57,761 nt of DNA from the NCBI GenBank assembly GCA_905182985.1, contig CAJJDN010000062.1:12457-70217 (forward strand), in the 5' to 3' direction. Position 1 is the stretch's first letter, and every line of letters starts with the position of its first letter. A model generated the notes under the pieces. It made no database searches and was not told where the DNA came from. It saw only the letters and a program-made list of their open reading frames with translations. Position numbers and translations under genes: made by a program. Origin of the DNA: Paramecium sonneborni. Lineage: Eukaryota; Ciliophora; Oligohymenophorea; Peniculida; Parameciidae. Shown one piece after another: positions 12,891-28,100 of the stretch.

Positions 12891-13102
12891 ATTAATTTGT
12901 TTTATTTTAAATCTTAATAAAAGGCATAGGTAAAAATGAAACATGATTATCATTAAAAGGGTTAAATTGATTTAAGTTAAGAAAAAACCTTCTATTTATA
13001 ATTATCTAATTAATTCTTAATCTTTCTCAAATAAAGTAGAATCTGTGTTAAGTATTTTAAATTCTTATTAATTTTATATAAATATCATAATAAAATTTAT
13101 GA

Positions 13103-14015
13103 AATCACAAATAAGAATAATAGATTTTAATTAAAATATATAGTAAATTATTTATAAAACCATTTAATATAATCTATGAATTCAAAGATGGATAAATTTA
13201 ATTAATTTAAACACTTTAAGGACATAAAAATTATGTTAACACACTATATTTTATGAAAAATTCAAATTAATTTATATCCGGAAGTAGGGATAAAACTATA
13301 ATTATATGGGAAATTAAGAATAATTAATGGTAGATTTAATAATAACTTAATGGACATACAGATTATATTCTTCATATAATAATGAATAATAAAGAAGATC
13401 TTATTATATCTGCCAGTTATGATAGAACTATTAAATTTTGGGAGAAACAACATAATTAATGGAAACTAACTTAAACAATATCTAATTTTAATTTAGTATA
13501 TAGTTTCAGTTTGAATGAATCTCAAAATTAATTTATATCTTCTAATTTTGATAATTCAATAATAGTGATGGAATAATAAGGAAATGATAAAAAATGGGTT
13601 TAAATATAAAAAATTGAATTAGAAACTTTCTGTTATCTACTTAGTTTTATTGGTGATAATCAATTTACATTTTAACCTGATAGTGGTTAATATATGAATT
13701 TATATGAATGGAATAACTTGACTAAAGAATATGTAAAAACTAAAGATATTCTAGTATAATCAGGTGATAATTTAGATGATTTCTTGTTATTTCCTTAACA
13801 ATTTATAAAGGAGAAATCTATCTTAATTAATAGATTTGGTAAAGTTGTAAATGTGATTAAAAAGAATTAAAATGGAGAATTTATTAATTTATAATCAATT
13901 CTATTTTAAAGTAATTTGTTATTTATATGGATCAGCAACTGATAATGGAGATTATTTAGTTACGTGGGATAGTTAAAGTAGTTAATTATAAATTAGAAAA
14001 TATGTTGAAAAATGA
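13103..14015 (+). CDS. WD40-repeat protein, 5' end uncertain
   Basis: A continuous frame contains LQGHKNYVN...QFISGSRDKTIIIWE, LNGHTDYIL...LIISASYDRTIKFWE and a third weaker blade ending DNSIIVME, then DNGDYLVTWDSQSSQLQIRKY before TGA at 14013-14015. This closely resembles the very large Paramecium WD40 family with a C-terminal YLVTWD...IRKY block. A 25-nt intron at 13911-13935 is needed to join the last exon in frame. Upstream of 13103 the frame meets a TGA, and the usual zinc-binding or coiled N-terminal part is not readable, so the gene is truncated or its first exons are missed. Beta-propeller repeats act as protein-binding scaffolds; no specific role can be given. Confidence 0.6.
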
Positions 14016-16152
14016 TTATTTATAAATTATTAATTATTATTTATTAAATCGATGAAATAGTTGAAAAAAATAAAAAATAAATAGATTATAATAAAATTAA
14101 TTCTTTTAGTGGGTAAAATTACAATAAATAAAGAAGTTAAAAATTCTCATTTAAATGGTAAACTAAAAAATTCTTCTAAAAATAAGAATTATTTAAGATT
14201 CAATCATTTAGAATTCTCTAAAATTTACTTTCATTTTGTCTTAATAAAAATTGACTGAATAATAAATAAACACTGTTAAATTAGAAACTATTAATAAGTT
14301 TAAAATTAATATATCTAAAGTAGCTTGTATTAATTGTTCACCATTAAGTTTATCAGTTTTCAGGCTAAATAATGGTTTGAAAAAGTTTAAGAATAAAAAA
14401 GAAAAAATACATAAGATTATGATGGACAAAATAACAGCTTTATATCTTATTTAAATAAATTTTATAATTATAAGAAATATTAATATTCTAATAAAACTTT
14501 AAAATTTTTAATCATAATCTCAATGGCATTAATAGAAAATATATTTTTTTTGGTTTGTTTCGCAATTTTATATTCACATTTTTACCTTTCCCTTTTAAGT
14601 TTTCATATTCTTTAAATTTTAATCTAATGATTGACTATTACTAATTAATATATGCTTTAAAAGGAGGTAAAATATAATGTTTTATAATCTTTTATCGATT
14701 ATATAGGTTGATTGCTAATTAATGTAAGTTTATTCATGTATAAAAAAGCTTATGAAAATCAAGAGACTGGCAAATAAATAAATATTATTAATTATGGAAG
14801 GTTTTATATACTGTAAATAAGGAATCTGTAAATAAGGAATAAGTATATAGTAATGACTACACAAACAGGTTAATTTGATATTGGAATTATGAATATAAGA
14901 ATTATTTAAAATAAATATTATTAGGAAAGAAAATAGGTTTTATTCTATTTTATTGATCAGCTTTTTTTATGATTATTAAAATCTAAGAAAATTTTGTTTC
15001 ATATCCCTTACACAATCCTACATCATATTTAATATTTAAATAATATTTATTAAAATTATTTCGGATTAGTATATATATTCTTAAAGGGAAATCATTTTTA
15101 ATAATTATATATCTATAAAAAACAATTATTCATTTATGGTTGGTTACTCATACCTTTCATATCAAGTTTTTGTTTCTTGATATATGTTCACAACAATCTT
15201 AATTTTTCAAAAAACCTCAATTTTAGCCATTTAGAAATAGATTTTTATTTAAGGATAGGCTTTATTGAATAAGGCAAGTTTACATTGAACAAGGTTTCAT
15301 AGGTCCATTATTAAAATTCTATAACTACCAAAAGATTTTATCCATTAATCAGAGATTAAATGAAATATCAATCCTTTACCATTAGGCATTTCCTTTTTCA
15401 TAATATTAAATAACTCATAAGAAATCTAATTAATTATAATGGATGTATATATTTAGTAAATCCTAAATTAGTTAAAAATGCTTTTCTAATATATCAGTAA
15501 AATAACAACAAAAATAATTTATAATATACTATTCAACAAATAGCCAAAAAAGTTAAATATCTACCTGTCACTCATTCAAACTTATTCATAGTTATATTAA
15601 ATTAACTAATAATAATAAAAATCTTTATCTTATTTATTTGTTATAAAAGCCTTAAATTCTCATTTAAGGGAGTGTTTGAAGGCATATTGTAATAATTATT
15701 TATACTATACTTATATAGATATTCTATGTAATATTAAATCTTTTACCATATTAACCTTTTTTTTGTACTTAAAAGCCTTAATGAATTTCTAAATTTATCT
15801 TTCCATTAAAGAAACCCATTTACTGTTTTTAAAAAAAACCTAGTAATAATGTAAATAATTAAAAAATTTAATTTGCAGATTACTCAAAAATATTTTTTTT
15901 TTTTTTTTTCTAAATGTATATAAGGAGCGCGATGAAGTCATATATAGATAATAAATCAAATAGCAATCTACTAATAAATCCTTATATTAACTTATTAAAA
16001 ATGTAATTTCATAAATTCCAAGTATTAATTCTTGGGTTTATAGATGAATAGAATTTATTAGAATAATTGAAATTCAAGCATATTTTTGCTTTTTAACTGT
16101 GATTTATTAAAAAAAATTATTATTATTTTTATTTGTTATAGAATTTTTGTAG
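14016..16152. other. Gene-free stretch before the giant gene
   Basis: No convincing gene. A chance-like plus-strand Gln-code frame spans about 14100-14540. A run of about 20 T residues lies near 15891-15910. This segment would include the promoter of the giant gene starting at 16153, but no defined element is recognisable. Confidence 0.4.
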
Positions 16153-19100
16153 ATGATTTAAAAAAATGATAATTTTGAAGATAGTGAGTTGTCAAATCCA
16201 TGTCAAAAAATCAATGAAAATTAACCCTAGCTTATAAATTACAAAAGCTTTGATATAAAAAAAGTACTTGATGAATTTGAAATATATTTTGAAAAATATT
16301 CTTCATTAATTGATATTCATAAAGAATTATTGTATCTATCATATAGAATTTAATTACCTGAAAAATATTTGAACAACATTATTGAATATTTAAAAGATAA
16401 AAACTAAGATTAAAATTAAATAGTTATTTAAAGGACATATTGTTTAATATTAAGATAATCAATTATTAAGGGAGCAAGAATAAGAATTGATACTATAATT
16501 GAAATATTTAATGTCATTAAGGATAAAATTTCTTAAACTGAATTAGTTGAAATTTTATCCATTAAACAATAATAGGAGTTTATTAAAGAAGAAGATTTTG
16601 ATAAAATTTTAAATAATAATGAACTTGATATTGAAATTAAATAAAATCTAATTAAAATGAAATTCAATAATAAAGATTACTTTTGTAATTAAGATTACGT
16701 GTCAAATATATCAATTGAGAAAATGAATTAAATGATGGTAACAAAAAATGTTCATATTGAATATTAAAGAAATTTTATTATTGAAGAGAACTAGGATTAA
16801 AATTATGATTGTATATATGAATTTATTAATGAAAATTAAGTATCCAAAAATATAATTTAAATTGAATAAAAAGAAAAGCAAAAAAGGAAAGTTTCAGGAA
16901 CATTATTTATTGGAACTTATATAACAATTAAATAATTGTATGAATATGCAATTACTTCAAACTAAATAAAAGAAAAATATAAAAATGAATTATTACCTGA
17001 AAGATTATTTGGGTAAAAGTATTTTTCAAAAGGATAGCTGGGTGATTTCTTATGTGATCGAATGATTATAGAAACATTTTTAATAATATCAGAAAAGTAA
17101 TCATTAAATTAAAAAGCTATTGATAAAATATTTTAACTTTTTAATTCATTTGAAGAAGTTAAAACTATTTTTATGAAAGATTAATCTAGAGAAATTTATA
17201 TTAATTCAATACATATAAGTGAGAATATAACTGAAGATTTGAATGATATAGAATAATTAACGAAAAGAATTTATAAAGTGTTCTCTCTTTATGATAAATC
17301 ACATTCTAAAATTTCTCTAAATCATAGTTTTCTTGGCAAATAATTAACATGTTTTGGAGATAAAAATTAGGAAGTAATAGATAAAATTGAAGAAATTATG
17401 TTTTCTGAATTCTAAAAGATTAGAGTTAGTGCTCTTAAAATTATTTTAAATTTAGCTTCCTAGTAATAATATATATTAAATGATTAATAAAAAAATTTAA
17501 TTAGTGAACTTTAAAATCGTAATGAATCAAATCAGGAATTTCGTAAAGTAGCCTTATAGCTTTACAGTTTATTGAATTAGAATAATTAAAAATAAGTGAT
17601 AGAAGGTTGCATAAATAAAATCAAAAATTGTTAATATGAAGGAATTGATTATGTACTTAATCATGTTGAGGTAAGATAAATAGCAAATTTGTTACAAGGG
17701 AAAAATATTTCGATTTTAATCCAGAATATTTCAAACAAGTAAATCACAAAAGAGTATTAAATAAAGTTGTCTGAAATAGTATCGATTTTTTTAAGTCATG
17801 ACAACTTAAATATTTAAAGAGAAGATTTCAATTAAATATTCAATCTATTAGAAAATAATTTAGATTAGTTGTTGAAAGGTTACTTACTTAAATCAATTTT
17901 ATTGTTTCTAAAAAAAAATCCAGAAATTTAAGATCAAGTTTATAAAGAGCTTATAAAAAATTTTTCTTAATTTACAGATTCCTAAAAAGACTAAATAATT
18001 TTAAGTTTAGGAAAAATTCTTAAAACAGAATAAAAAGAAATAAATATTGATTAAATTTCTGATGAATTTTCATCAAAATTATTTGACCATAAAAAAATAA
18101 TTCCAAATTCAAATGGAATAGATTCAAAATAAATTGAAGAAAAAAACGACTCAAATTATCCAAGTATATCTTTAATTGTTGCTAAAATTATTTATAATTT
18201 AATCTCATAATCATAATTTAAATTAAATCTTTCAAAAGAAAATATAAGTCACTTAATTTGGACTCTAAATCATAAAGACAAATAGACTTAAGTATATGCT
18301 CTAAAAATTTTAAATTTATTTTTTAAAAACCTTTCAAATGATTAGGATTATATAGAAATATGTGATTAATTAATTGAACATTTATCTTAAAATCTAATAA
18401 ATGATTTTAATGATACTGGATAATAAATTTATTATTCATTTTTATTGTATACACAACTAATATTATTAAAATAAAAGAAATTTGGCCAAATAATAGAATT
18501 ATAATATATTGAAGCTTTGGCTTAGATTTACTGTCTGGATATAGATAGTGAAGATAAAGGTTATCTAATAATTTAAAAAAATATAATGGAAATCTTATAG
18601 AATTAAACTTATAATAAATCAATTATACCTGTGTAATTTATGAATTAATTTGAAAATATTTTGAATAATGATCATTAGATGTAAAAGGATGTTATAAACA
18701 TACTCATAGAGTATACAAAATATGAAAATTTACAATAAAACCTCATTAAAGCACTTTAAAATGAATTGAAAAAGGAAGAAATTTAGAGTGATATTAAGTT
18801 GATTTTAGAATAAGTTATTAGAAGAGGTTAAAATATTAGCGATCGTGAATTGTAAAATTATATTGATAACATTTCTATTTCTGAGGAAGATTCCATAAAA
18901 TGCTTTGAAATTTTAGATATTGCTCGAAATAATTTGATACTTTCTGAACATATATTTACATCTTTACAATTAGAAAGAGCTAGATATGTAATTTAAAAAC
19001 AATCTGATGATTATATACATGCTGTTGATTATATATATTAGAAAGTGTAAGAAGGATTACATATATCAAGCAATATTTTTTAGATTATTGCATAAAAATT

Positions 19101-22100
19101 AGATTAATAACAAATTAGTGATAAATTAATGAAAATTTTACTATCAGCCACAAGTAATAAATAAATTATTCCCAAATATGTTGTTGATAAACTTTAAACA
19201 TAATTGAATACTTAGAATATTAATCAAGATCTTATGCTTATATTTATAAATATGTTAAAGAATAACTAAGAATTTTCTAATGAACTTATAATTTGTTTAG
19301 AAAATTTATTAAATAATAAAAATATTCCTGAAAAAGTACTTTAATTCTTTGCAATTCCTAGTTAAAATTGTTAATTATTTTCTTCAAAAATTATTGAGCA
19401 ATTATGTAGGCATATTTAAGTCACATAAGATTTGAATTAAGAAATTTATCTACTATAAGCTATTAATACAAAAATAAAAGCGAATAGTTTATTTCATTAA
19501 AATACATAATACATTGATTTAGTTAATTAAGTTTTAATATAAAAACTTTCAAAATAAAAAGAAAGATTAATTCCATTATGTGTTAACATTATTGATTATT
19601 TTTTTTAATAAAAATATAATTTAAATACAGAAGTATAAATAAAGTTGAAAGATTTAATATTGGATAAGTAAATCAAATATGAGAATAAAATGAAAATTAG
19701 TAAAACTTTAAAAAATTTTCAACTTGATGAAGAAACAGATTAATTTATTAAATAGTTTTCTTTAGAAGAGAATTTGAAATATGAAAATCTATGTACTTCA
19801 ACAAAACAAATTGAATTGATACCTGAAAATTTTAAATAAATAAATTTGATATTATAAGATACTAGAAATTCAAGAGTTTTATTATAAGTTATTTCTCTTT
19901 TAGAAAATTGCAGTAATAAATAAGAGATACCTAATGAAATGATCTAAAATATTGTATTATTGCTTTCAAATAAAGAGGTAAAAGATAAATGTTTAAATTT
20001 AATTAAATAAATAATTAAATCAAATTAACAATTTCCCTAATATATTTTCTCATTTTTAATAGATAATTATGAGGAGGATCTCTAAAAAGCATCTTTTTTA
20101 ACTATAACTTTAGAAAATTAGACATTAATAGATAAATTAAAAAATATTTAATAATTAGATTAATCAAAAAAATAATAAAATTCCGATTGTTCAATTCATA
20201 TACTTAAGAATACTTATAATTATGTTAAAGAGGGCTTTTTATTGTAAAATGATAAAGTATAATTGCTTATCTAAATTGCAGATCAAAGTAAGGATATTGA
20301 AAAGGTTCAAGAATGTGTAAAAATTTTATCATAATCAATTTTGATGAATTAATTAAAATTAGATGAAGATATAGTATAAAGGATTGAAAGATTAATATAA
20401 CATAAAGATATGTAAATAACAACGAAAATTATTAAAGCGTATACAAAAATAATAGTATAGTAAAAGTATTAAGATTTAACAAATACAGTTGATTCCTTCC
20501 TTTAAAGAAAAATTAAAGAAAAATAAACATCACTCTAAGCTTTACATGAATGTGTTTCATATGCTTATTAATTTGAATAAAAATTAAATAGAGATTGGTT
20601 AAAAATTTTAGAAATAAACTTGTATAATAAATCTTAAAGGATTAGTAATTTATCTTTTAGAGGGTTAAGATGTGCTAGTAGAAATGGAGTTAAATCTGAT
20701 ATTTTTAATGAATATTGTGATTAAGTAATACAAGTATTGGAAATCTTTTAAAAACCAATAAAGAGTGATTTAGATTTAATAGATACTTTGAACTATTTAT
20801 AAAGTTATAATTTAGAAGAAACGATAAAGAAGACAAAGAATTAAAGTGATTGGAATTTAAAGTTATTAGAAGATGGTTTTATATTGATTAATGAGAAATG
20901 TAATAAGAATAAAATATTAAATTTGATTTAATAAGGTGAATAAAATATAGATAATCATGTTGAATTTTTACAAACAATAATATAATTAAAAGATTTAACA
21001 GATAGTTAAATTAAAGATATGATGATATTTAAAAAAACAATAGGAGAAAAAGAAACTATAAAATTACTGAATGAGAATATAATATATTAAGGAGGACATA
21101 CAAATAAAAAAAATAGATGGTAAAAATTATAGTAAGGTTGGTTAGAATAGATGTTGTAAAAGAAAATAAGTAATAAAAGATCAGAAATAGAGATTTTTAT
21201 ACAGATTATGTTTAGAAATGTTGAAATGATATAAAAGAACAATGATATATGTGAGAAACTAGCAATGGTACTGAATATAATAGGAGAGATAGATAATATA
21301 TCAGAATTTAAGAATTTATTAGATTTTATAAATATAAATGAATGGAAATTGATTAATAGTAAACGTTAATTAAGTGTATAAGAGTTAAGATAATAGTTAG
21401 AGATTAAAATGATATATGATAGATTTGAGTAGGAAAAGGAGGAATAATTAATAGAGACCATAAAATAATTATAAATATAAGGATGGACATATTAGAGATA
21501 GAAAGAGATATTAGATAAAGTCGAATAAAAGAGAGGTGATAAAAAGAAAATGATGGGAAATTTAAAATAATTATTTAAGAGTCTATATTATTATAGGATT
21601 AATGTAGAGAGTATAGATATAAATAATTTAATTGATTAAGATGATGATAATTGGAGTGAATAAGTATTAAGTTTTGGTTTAATAAGAGGAGCAAAAGATT
21701 ACAATATTTTAGAGAGTGAATTTGAATAGTTAAATAATGATAATAGGATTAAAGACATCTTCAAAAAAATATATGAGAATAAAGAAAAAGAGTAATGGAA
21801 ATATGATGATATAAGAGTATGGGCAGAGTAAGTAAAGAAGTTAGAGAGAGAGAGATTTAATGGAAATGAATTGATTATTGAATCATTAGCAGTAATAAAA
21901 TAAGCAATTTAAATATAATTTAAATAGATAGTGAATTATTCATAAATGATGAGTGCATTAATAATATTAAAAGATAATGATAAGAAAGGAGTATTATTAT
22001 AGGTGAGTACAGGAGAAGGTAAATCTCTAATAATAGGTATCGTTGCAATATATTATGGTTTATAAGGATTAGAAATAAATATACATACTAGTTCTTTTGT

Positions 22101-25100
22101 TTTAGCAGAGAGAGATTGTAAATACTTAAAACCATTGTATGAAATGTTTAATCTTTCATGTAAATAAAATAGAGATAGATCAAAATATAAAAAAGGAGAA
22201 AAGTAATGTTATAAAAAAGACATAGTACATGGTGATGTATCATAATTTTAATTTGATTCTTTAAGACATCATCATAATTAATTAAATACTATGGGAAATA
22301 GAAATATGTAAATAGCTATTATTGATGAAGTTGATAGTATGCTTATTGATGAAAGTTCCAAATTTGCAAGATTATCTACTAAAATTGTAGGTATTGAACT
22401 ACTTTAACCAATATATCTTCTCATTTGGTAATGAATCAATATTCTAGAACAAAAAATAGTATTTATTGATTCTAAATATTATTATTTTCAATATGGAAAA
22501 GTTAATTATACAGAAAAAAACAAAAGTTTATCAATATTTGGGGAGGATGGAAAGATAATTTATGAATTTGGCAATCTCGAATAATTAGTTAAGATTTAAG
22601 AATTTTCAGAAATAGGATAAGAGATTTAAAATATAGATGAATTTAAAGAAAAACATTTAGTAGATTATATTAATAATATAATTGATAAATCTAAATTAAT
22701 AATGTTGCCTACTTATTTTAAATAATATGTTAAACTTAAATTACATAGTTGGATACACAGTGCTATATTAGCAATGAAATATAAAGAAGATATTCATTAT
22801 ATAATTTGTTAAGGTGATATAAAACCTGTTGATTTTCAAAATACAGGAGTCATTTAAGATTATACATATTGGGGAAATGGATTACATTAATTTCTANTGA
22901 AAGTAAAGAAGTTAAAGAGAGAGAGATTTAATGGAGATGAATTGATTATTGAATCATTAGCAGTAATAAAATAAGCAATTTAAATATAATTTAAATAGAT
23001 AGTGAATTATTCACAAATGATGAGTGCATTAATAATATTAAAAGATAATGATAAGAAAGGAGTATTATTATAGGTGAGTACAGGAGAAGGTAAATCTCTA
23101 ATAATAGGTATCGTTGCAATATATTATGGTTTATAAGGATTAAAAATAAATATACATACTAGTTCTTTTGTTTTAGCAGAGAGAGATTGTAAATACTTAA
23201 AACCATTGTATGAAATGTTTAATCTTTCATGTATATAAAACAGAGATAGATCAAAATATATAAAAGGAGAAAAGTAATGTTATAGAAAAGACATAGTATA
23301 TGGTGATGTATCATAATTTTAATTTGATTATTTAAGACATCATCATAGTTAATTAAATACTATGGGAAATAGAAATATGTAAATAGCTATTATTGATGAA
23401 GTTGATAGTATGCTTATTGATGAAAGTTCCAAATTTGCAAGATTATCTACTAAAATTGTAGGTATTGAACTACTTTAACCAATATATCTTCTCATTTGGT
23501 AAAGAATCAATATTCTAGAACAAAAAATAGTATTTATTGATTCTAAATATTATTACTTTCAATATGGAAAAGTTAATTATACAGAAAAAAACAAAAGTTT
23601 ATCAATATTTGGGGAGGATGGAAAGATAATTTATGAATTTGGCAATCTCGAATAATTAGTTAAGATTTAAGAATTTTCAGAAATAGGATAAGAGATTTAA
23701 AATATAGATGAATTTAAAGAAAAACATTTAGTAGATTATATTAATAATATAATTGATAAATCTAAATTAATAATGTTGCCTACTTATTTTAAATAATATG
23801 TTAAACTTAAATTACATAGTTGGATACACAGTGCTATATTAGCAATGAAATATAAAGAAGATATTCATTATATAATTTGTTAAGGTGATATAAAACCTGT
23901 TGATTTTCAAAATACAGGAGTCATTTAAGATTATACATATTGGGGAAATGGATTACATTAATTTCTATAAATAAAACATAATTTAGAAATTACATCTGAA
24001 ACTTTATTGACAAATTTTTTATCAAATGTTGGATATTTTAAGAAATATAATGGTAGATTAATTGGTTTGACTGGTACATTAGGTTCAAAAAATACATAAG
24101 ATATGTTAAAAGAGGTTTATAATGTAGATTTGATGTTGATACCATAAAATAATTATAAATTATTTCATGAATTACCTTTATTGATTGTAAATTAAAAGAA
24201 ATGGTTATAATAGATAATAAATTCATCTATTAATGAATGTTTAAATAAAAGAGGAGTTCTAATAATATGTGAAACAATTTAAACTGCAAGAGTCATTTAT
24301 AATCAGTTGATTTCTAAGCATGCTAAAATCAAATTGTATGATAGGAATAATAATAATTAAGAGAAAGAAATTGAAAAAATATAATCAGGTTATATATTTG
24401 TTGCAACAAATCTTGCAGGTAGAGGTACTAATATAAATTCTAATGATATTGAAAATTATGGAGGATTACATGTGATATTAACATTTATGCCTTCTAATTA
24501 AAGAATTGAAGAATAAGCTTTTGGAAGAACTGCTAGATATGGTAATTTAGGTACTGGTTAAATCATATTAAATGAATAACATCTAAAATCTTTAGGTTAT
24601 TCATTATAAGATTATTAATCTTTAAAAATATAAAGAGATTAATTTGAATATTAGAAACTTTAAGAATTTAAATTAAATGAAATAAATTAAAAAGAAGAAT
24701 ACTTTTAATAATATTGTAATCTCTTAGATTAATTAAGATCAAAAATTAATTCTTCAAATGAATTAACTTAATAAGAAAAATTTTATTCTTTTTCTAACAT
24801 TGAAGAAAGATGGGCTCTCTTTTTACTTGAATTGGAAGACAAAAATTTATAAGATAATAAACCTTCATTTGATGAATTTCGGATTTCTGTTATTTAAGAT
24901 GTTGATAATAAATAAATCATAACTAATCCTTTTCATTAAATAGATATTTTAAATCATCAAGTTAATAAATCTCTATATTCTAATAATATTTAAAATAGTA
25001 TAAATAAGTATAAAACATTTAACACCAACAATGATTAATTTGCAACAGTTTATTTAGAATAAGCTTATCTTATTATCAAGAGTAACATTAATAATAAAAA

Positions 25101-28100
25101 AAATGAAGCGCTTCAACTTCTATAAAAAGGATTAGATCTAATAACTTAAGAAGTAGCATTATGGTAAAGTATAGTTTCAACTTTATCAGAAACTTAAACT
25201 AAATTTCAAAATAGTAATTTAAACCAATAAATTATTCAAAAATTAAATATTATTGGAACATATGCCAATAGCATAGAAGCCAATATTAAAGTAATTTAGA
25301 AATCTAAAAGACTAATAGATATAGTAGGAATAGACATTTTTTAAAATTTATTTTTTCATAAAATTTAAACCTTTTATATTGGATTAGAAAAGAATGAAGC
25401 ACTAGAATAATGCAAAAAAATAGGACATCAAGAGTTTAAATTAATATTTAATGATCTCTCATATTCTCAAGACTTTTTTGACTTAGGTTAAGCTAAAATA
25501 ATTATAAATTAAATCTATTAAGATGACAAAAATATCTAATTTACATTTTAATTAAATCAAATTCCAGTATCATAACTTACTAAAATACTTTAGTTTAAAA
25601 ATACTTTTTAAAATCTTAATAAAGAAGGAGCTCTATAAATGTTGAAGTAAGAGTAAGGAGGATTATTCAAAAGATTAATATCCTCTTCATCAATACTTTT
25701 AAAACATGCTTAATAAAATTATGAAAAACTTTCTGTTTAAGATGCAATTAATAAAATTAATTAAGATATTCAATCAGATAATTTTGATATCGATCTAATA
25801 ATTATTGATTCCAATTTTTCATAATTATAAGAAGAAATCAAAAATAAAACCCATTTGGATATTGAATTAATAGAATTAAATAAATAGACTCTTATAGAAT
25901 TGCTAAATATTAGATTTGATTCATGTAATCTTATAATTATAAGTGATATTGAGGATATTAGTAAAATAGTTGGATTATCATTTATAAAAACAATAAATCA
26001 TTTGAAAAAATAAAATTACATCTCCTATTCTAAGGAAGTAGCTTAAAATATTTTTAAATTTGACAACAATGAAAAACATGTTTAAATTATTTAAATTCCA
26101 TTAATTCCCAAAAACAATATTAAAGAAGTATTGGAAAACTGTAAAGATTAAGCAAAATTCAAATTATAATTAAACTCTATTGAGACTTTAGAAGATTTAA
26201 ATATAATTGATCATAATAATATTATTAATGCAAGATTTAGAATAAAATAATATCAATATATTGAAAAATTGTTAGATAATTTTAAACATAATTAATAAGA
26301 GTTTTAATTAATATTAAAACATTTAAATGCTGAAAAAATTTAGAAATATATAAATTTAGCAGAACTCAAACAATAAGATATTAAAATAATCAAAAAATAA
26401 AAGTTTAAAGAGTTTTTTAAAATTTACAAATTGACTGCATAATTAGAGTTATAAGAATTTGAAGCGAGAGGATTTAAAAATGTAATTGTTTTAAGTGAAA
26501 ATAAAAGTTTTCCTTTTTATAATATTTTAATACTTGGAACTTTAGTATTATCTCAATGCATAGTTGGAGGTCTTTTAGTAGCAACTGGTTTAGGTAGTTT
26601 TATTGGAGGTATAATATTATCAGAAGGTGTATCTGATTTTATTAGTCTAATATAAGCTTGTTATAAAAGAGAATTATTATGGTCAGATTACTGTTAATAA
26701 AAGGCTTTTAGTATAATACTTACTATCATTACTTTAGGATTTGGGGGATTCAAAGAAGTTTAATTTGGTAGAAATTTTTTTAAAAGTTAAATTAGTGAAA
26801 AAGGTGTCAAATTAGTTTAAATAAACCATATTTTTCATTAGACATGGAGATATACTATCTCGGAACTTATTTATTCTTTAATACTCAAAGGTGGTAACCT
26901 TTTGGCTACTAAAATTGTTTCTAATTTACTTAGAATGGTGGAGCCTTTAATTTAATGTCTTCTCTTTGATATTGTTTAACAAAATTTCTATAAAACAGAT
27001 ACTATAAAATTAATTAATAAATTGTATGTGCTAGCTTAAATACTAAATAAATAGCTAATTAATTAAATTCAACCAAAAATTCATGAAATATTAACAAAAA
27101 ATTGTTTAATTAATTGTTTGACTTCATGTATTGCCAGTATTTTACCCAAATCTACAATTCTTAATGATAATTTACAATCCTAAAACTCAATTATCACATA
27201 TATATGTAGAGCTCTTAAAGCTGGTAAATCAATTTTCAATTAAAATCAATTAATATCCAATCTACATTAGCAATTTAAATTAGAATTGAAAAAAATGGCT
27301 AAAAATGACTATAATTTTTAAAGTATACTTTTACAATAATGTAAAAAAATACCAAATTTGTAAAAAAATGAATATATAAAAACTTTATCTAAAATTTTAA
27401 CACCATCAGAAGATGAAATAGATAAAATTACTTATATTTAAATTACTGATGAGCATGAATAAGAATTTAAAAAATAAAATATACATCCTGATTTAATATC
27501 ATTTTTTAAAAAATTAAGAGAATAAGATGAAAACTTCACTAAATCAGAAAATAAATTTATTTAAAATATTATTACTGAAATTACAGATTAATTAACTGAA
27601 TAAGTACTTGGTATATTAGAATAATAAATTATAGCACCTTGGACAAATTATGGAATCAATTTGTGTACTTAAAATGCACAAGAAAAATATTTTTAATATA
27701 TTTTTCTTGAGCATAACAACAATGATGAAAATTAAATCCAATAAAATAATGAATAGATTGAAGATAATAACTCAATATAAGAATAAACTGATGTAGATGA
27801 AAATAATGATTAAGAAGATAATGATATTAATTTGTCAGATAATAATAATAAGAAACAATAACAAACAATTACTTCAACTCCTATTGAATAAAAAAATAAT
27901 CATAAAGAAAATCATACCATGGCAATGTAAATTCCTAATTCATAAATACAAAAAATTAATGAAACAGAATAACATTAAATTAAAGATATTAAAAATGAAT
28001 CCGATTTAATGGAATCACCACAATAAAATGAAATTTAAAAACCTTATGAAATAGTTAATCCTAATAATAATGTTGAAAGTGAAGATGATGATTCATCATG

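Noticed and set aside
13911..13942. An apparent frameshift at the end of the WD40 gene
   Set aside because: A 25-nt GT-AG intron at 13911-13935 joins the conserved C-terminal block exactly in frame.
14100..14540. A Gln-code open frame of about 140 codons
   Set aside because: With TGA as the only stop in AT-rich DNA such frames arise by chance; composition and lack of motif do not support a gene.
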